Source: Neobacillus bataviensis
Lineage (GTDB): Bacteria; Bacillota; Bacilli; Bacillales_B; DSM-18226
Direction: 5' to 3'
Assembly: GCF_019969725.1 (NCBI RefSeq)
Contig: NZ_JAHXYW010000017.1
Coordinates: 18,019 to 82,018, forward strand
Length of the DNA stretch: 64,000 nt
How positions within the stretch are numbered: the stretch's first letter is position 1; every line of letters starts with the position of its first letter. The position numbers and the translations under genes were made by a program. The notes beneath the pieces are model-generated. The model searched no databases, was not told the origin of the DNA, and was given only the letters and a program-made list of their open reading frames with translations. Below are positions 61,939-64,000 of this stretch, one piece after another.

Positions 61939-62029
61939 TGGCAGAGAAGAAGGGATTCGAACCCTCGCGCCGGTTACCCGACCTACTCCCTTAGCAGGGG
62001 AGCCCCTTGAGCCACTTGGGTACTTCTCT
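61939..62029 (-). tRNA. tRNA-Ser (anticodon GCT)
   Basis: Class II tRNA with a long variable arm, anticodon GCT and acceptor AGAGAAG/CTTCTCT. CCA is encoded. Confidence 0.95.
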
Positions 62030-62032
62030 ATA

Positions 62033-62107
62033 TGGCTCCGCAGGTAGGACTCGAACCTACGACCGATCGGTTAACAGCCGATAGCTCTACCACTGAGCTA
62101 CTGCGGA
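62033..62107 (-). tRNA. tRNA-Asn (anticodon GTT)
   Basis: Acceptor TCCGCAG/CTGCGGA and anticodon loop CTGTTAA; CCA is encoded. Confidence 0.95.
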
Positions 62108-62142
62108 ATAATGTTTAGTTACTTTGCTATCACTAAAAACTC

Positions 62143-62219
<77 letters not shown>

Positions 62220-62223
62220 ATTT

Positions 62224-62297
62224 TGGAGCGGGTGATGAGAATCGAACTCACAACATCAGCTTGGAAGGCTGAGGTTTTACCACTAAACTACACCCGC
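62224..62297 (-). tRNA. tRNA-Gly (anticodon TCC)
   Basis: Acceptor GCGGGTG/CACCCGC and anticodon loop CTTCCAA; CCA is encoded. Confidence 0.95.
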
Positions 62298-62303
62298 ATT
62301 TGA

Positions 62304-62380
62304 TGGGGCGGCTGAAGGGAATCGAACCCTCGAATGTCGGAACCACAATCCGATGCGTTAACCACTTCGCCACAGCCGCC
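62304..62380 (-). tRNA. tRNA-His (anticodon GTG)
   Basis: Acceptor GCGGCTG with an extra G at position -1 (base 62380) facing C73, the histidine identity element. Anticodon loop TTGTGGT; CCA is encoded. Confidence 0.95.
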
Positions 62381-62409
62381 ATAGAAAGCTATTAAATTTT
62401 TATAATAAA

Positions 62410-62485
62410 TGGTGGCTCAGGACGGAATCGAACCGCCGACACAAGGATTTTCAGTCCTTTGCTCTACCGACTGAGCTACTGAGCC
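62410..62485 (-). tRNA. tRNA-Phe (anticodon GAA)
   Basis: Acceptor GGCTCAG/CTGAGCC and anticodon loop CTGAAAA; CCA is encoded. Confidence 0.95.
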
Positions 62486-62498
62486 ATTTCCATTTAAA

Positions 62499-62575
62499 TG
62501 GCGGTCTGGACGGGACTCGAACCCGCGACCTCCTGCGTGACAGGCAGGCATTCTAACCAACTGAACTACCAGACC
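62499..62575 (-). tRNA. tRNA-Asp (anticodon GTC)
   Basis: Acceptor GGTCTGG/CCAGACC and anticodon loop CTGTCAC; CCA is encoded. Confidence 0.95.
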
Positions 62576-62578
62576 GAA

Positions 62579-62652
<74 letters not shown>

Positions 62653-62683
62653 ACGGTAAAATTTATTTAATTCAAAAATAATA

Positions 62684-62776
62684 TGGCGGAGGAAGAGGGA
62701 TTCGAACCCCCGCGCGGTTTAACCCGCCTGTCGGTTTTCAAGACCGATCCCTTCAGCCGGACTTGGGTATTCCTCC
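62684..62776 (-). tRNA. tRNA-Ser (anticodon TGA)
   Basis: Class II tRNA with a long variable arm, acceptor GGAGGAA/TTCCTCC and anticodon loop CTTGAAA; CCA is encoded. Confidence 0.95.
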
Positions 62777-62793
62777 ATATTATACAAAATTAC

Positions 62794-62870
62794 TGGTGGA
62801 CCTTGTAGGACTCGAACCTACGACCGGACGGTTATGAGCCGTCTGCTCTAACCAGCTGAGCTAAAGGTCC
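62794..62870 (-). tRNA. tRNA-Ile2 (anticodon CAT, lysidine type)
   Basis: The body GGACCTTTAGCTCAG and acceptor pairing are those of the minor Ile tRNA, where C34 is changed to lysidine by TilS so it reads AUA. It occupies the Ile position of the B. subtilis trnB order, next to a separate elongator Met tRNA. CCA is encoded. Confidence 0.85.
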
Positions 62871-62898
62871 AATTTAAAAGTTCTAAAATAATAATATT

Positions 62899-62975
62899 TG
62901 GTAGCGGCGGAGGGGATCGAACCCCCGACCTTACGGGTATGAACCGTACGCTCTAGCCAGCTGAGCTACACCGCC
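62899..62975 (-). tRNA. Elongator tRNA-Met (anticodon CAT)
   Basis: Acceptor GGCGGTG with a G1-T72 pair, and anticodon loop TTCATAC. Its sequence is close to the elongator Met of B. subtilis. CCA is encoded. Confidence 0.9.
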
Positions 62976-62991
62976 AAATATATTATTGATA

Positions 62992-63067
62992 TGGTGGAGC
63001 CTAGCGGGATCGAACCGCTGACCTCCTGCGTGCAAAGCAGGCGCTCTCCCAGCTGAGCTAAGGCCCC
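62992..63067 (-). tRNA. tRNA-Ala (anticodon TGC)
   Basis: Acceptor GGGGCCT and anticodon loop TTTGCAC; the third acceptor pair is the G-T identity element. CCA is encoded. Confidence 0.95.
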
Positions 63068-63087
63068 AAAATTAATTAAGAAGTCAA

Positions 63088-63164
63088 TGGTCGGGAAGAC
63101 AGGATTCGAACCTGCGACCCCTTGGTCCCAAACCAAGTGCTCTACCAAGCTGAGCTACTTCCCG
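63088..63164 (-). tRNA. tRNA-Pro (anticodon TGG)
   Basis: Acceptor CGGGAAG/CTTCCCG and anticodon loop TTTGGGA; CCA is encoded. Confidence 0.95.
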
Positions 63165-63173
63165 TATTTTAAA

Positions 63174-63250
<77 letters not shown>

Positions 63251-63287
63251 ATTATATTCAATGTTATTTTGTTATTGTAAAAAACAT

Positions 63288-63376
63288 TGGTGCCGAGGAC
63301 CGGAATCGAACCGGTACGGTAGTCACCTACCGCAGGATTTTAAGTCCTGTGCGTCTGCCAGTTCCGCCACCCCGGC
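63288..63376 (-). tRNA. tRNA-Leu (anticodon TAA)
   Basis: Class II tRNA, acceptor GCCGGGG, anticodon loop CTTAAAA and a long variable arm; CCA is encoded. Confidence 0.95.
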
Positions 63377-63381
63377 AATCA

Positions 63382-63456
63382 TGGAGCGGAAGACGGGATT
63401 CGAACCCGCGACCCCCACCTTGGCAAGGTGGTGTTCTACCACTGAACTACTTCCGC
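63382..63456 (-). tRNA. tRNA-Gly (anticodon GCC)
   Basis: Acceptor GCGGAAG/CTTCCGC and anticodon loop TTGCCAA; CCA is encoded. Confidence 0.95.
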
Positions 63457-63491
63457 ATTATGGCAAGTTATTTTACTATCTCGAAAAATTT

Positions 63492-63576
63492 TGGTGCGGG
63501 TGAAGGGAGTCGAACCCCCACGCCTTGCGGCGCCAGATCCTAAGTCTGGTGCGTCTGCCAATTCCGCCACACCCGC
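63492..63576 (-). tRNA. tRNA-Leu (anticodon TAG)
   Basis: Class II tRNA, acceptor GCGGGTG/CACCCGC and anticodon loop CTTAGGA; CCA is encoded. Confidence 0.95.
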
Positions 63577-63590
63577 ATATTCATTTTAAA

Positions 63591-63666
63591 TGGTGAGCCA
63601 TGAAGGACTCGAACCTTCGACCCTCTGATTAAAAGTCAGATGCTCTACCGACTGAGCTAATGGCTC
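63591..63666 (-). tRNA. tRNA-Lys (anticodon TTT)
   Basis: Acceptor GAGCCAT/ATGGCTC and anticodon loop CTTTTAA; a likely substrate of the wobble pathway that includes MnmM. CCA is encoded. Confidence 0.95.
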
Positions 63667-63678
63667 ATACTAAAAAAG

Positions 63679-63754
<76 letters not shown>

Positions 63755-63792
63755 GAATAATGATGATTATTTTCGCTATCGCGAAAAAATTA

Positions 63793-63868
63793 TGGTGGAG
63801 GATGACGGGATCGAACCGCCGACCCTCTGCTTGTAAGGCAGATGCTCTCCCAGCTGAGCTAATCCTCC
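63793..63868 (-). tRNA. tRNA-Val (anticodon TAC)
   Basis: Acceptor GGAGGAT/ATCCTCC and anticodon loop CTTACAA; CCA is encoded. First tRNA after the 5S gene. Confidence 0.95.
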
Positions 63869-63876
63869 AAATAACA

Positions 63877-63994
<118 letters not shown>

Positions 63995-64000
63995 TATTTA

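Noticed and set aside
62966..63148. Open frame on the minus strand across tRNA-Ala and tRNA-Pro
   Set aside because: Its translation (for example GVAGSNPVFPT, QLGERLLCTQEVSGSIPLGS) is the familiar artefact of tRNA T-arms read as protein.
63261..63543. Two overlapping plus-strand frames with PESNRYGSHLPQ and RRDSNPRPPPWQ
   Set aside because: These are antisense translations of tRNA-Leu, tRNA-Gly and the next tRNA-Leu; a well-known false ORF type.

Overview
This 64 kb window looks like the chromosome of a low-GC, spore-forming Bacillaceae bacterium. The gene content and order follow the Bacillus subtilis ytzE-ytgP-leuS-metK-pckA-ytlACD-luxS-men-glg-trnB neighbourhood. Sporulation proteins (Cse60, a possible SASP), AGGAGG-type ribosome binding sites and T-box and SAM leaders support this. 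Dissimilatory nitrite ammonification genes (nrfHA) are present; from general knowledge these recall Neobacillus-like bacilli (bataviensis, vireti), but that placement is an inference.

Layout. 1-8000: the start of a PepV dipeptidase, YtzE, an amino-acid permease, a divergent LysR regulator and YhgE-type membrane protein, an SRPBCC/ArsR operon with a visible operator, and a long-form SAM decarboxylase. 8000-18600: a TolB-like exported propeller, RsuA-type pseudouridine synthase with YtgP flippase, a BaiN-type flavoprotein, Cse60, a three-gene flavin-transfer operon (short Asn/Gln/Gly-rich protein with a C-terminal flavinylation-like motif, ApbE, heme membrane protein), a rhodanese, and LeuS behind a T-box. 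18600-30600: an MFS transporter, nrfHA behind two Fnr-type palindromes, small spore/cytosolic proteins, the tRNA-modifying pair YtqA/MnmM, YtpAB (terpenoid/phospholipid), a gamma carbonic anhydrase, AsnB and MetK (SAM-I riboswitch). 31000-43000: PckA, an ECF sigma/anti-sigma pair with its own ECF-type promoter, YtmBA, an ABC importer (YtlACD), the nudix YtkD, small proteins, LuxS, YidD, a beta carbonic anhydrase and a ZnuA-like lipoprotein behind two Zur-box-like palindromes. 42900-51700: the complete menaquinone cluster menFDHBEC with divergent menA. 51700-59700: the glycogen operon glgBCDAP. 60160-61071: a NERD nuclease-like gene broken by two compensating frameshifts. 61079-61750: a non-coding array with an exact 52-bp period, in two long direct copies. 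61851-64000: a 21-tRNA operon read leftward from a 5S rRNA at the window edge; the 16S and 23S genes should lie just outside.

How the parts connect. Respiration is a recurrent theme: menaquinone synthesis, quinol-driven nitrite reduction (NrfHA) and a possible surface electron-transfer module. S-adenosylmethionine chemistry recurs in MetK, SpeD, LuxS and MnmM. Carbon storage and gluconeogenesis appear in PckA and Glg, with a perfect catabolite-response (cre) match upstream of glgB.

The two observations I consider most worth follow-up are the flavin-transfer operon, whose short partner lacks any FMN_bind domain but ends in a flavinylation-like heptapeptide, and the 52-bp-period array next to the broken NERD gene and the tRNA operon. 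Three smaller copies of a Bacillus-type interspersed repeat were also found, one sitting between the leuS T-box and its gene.
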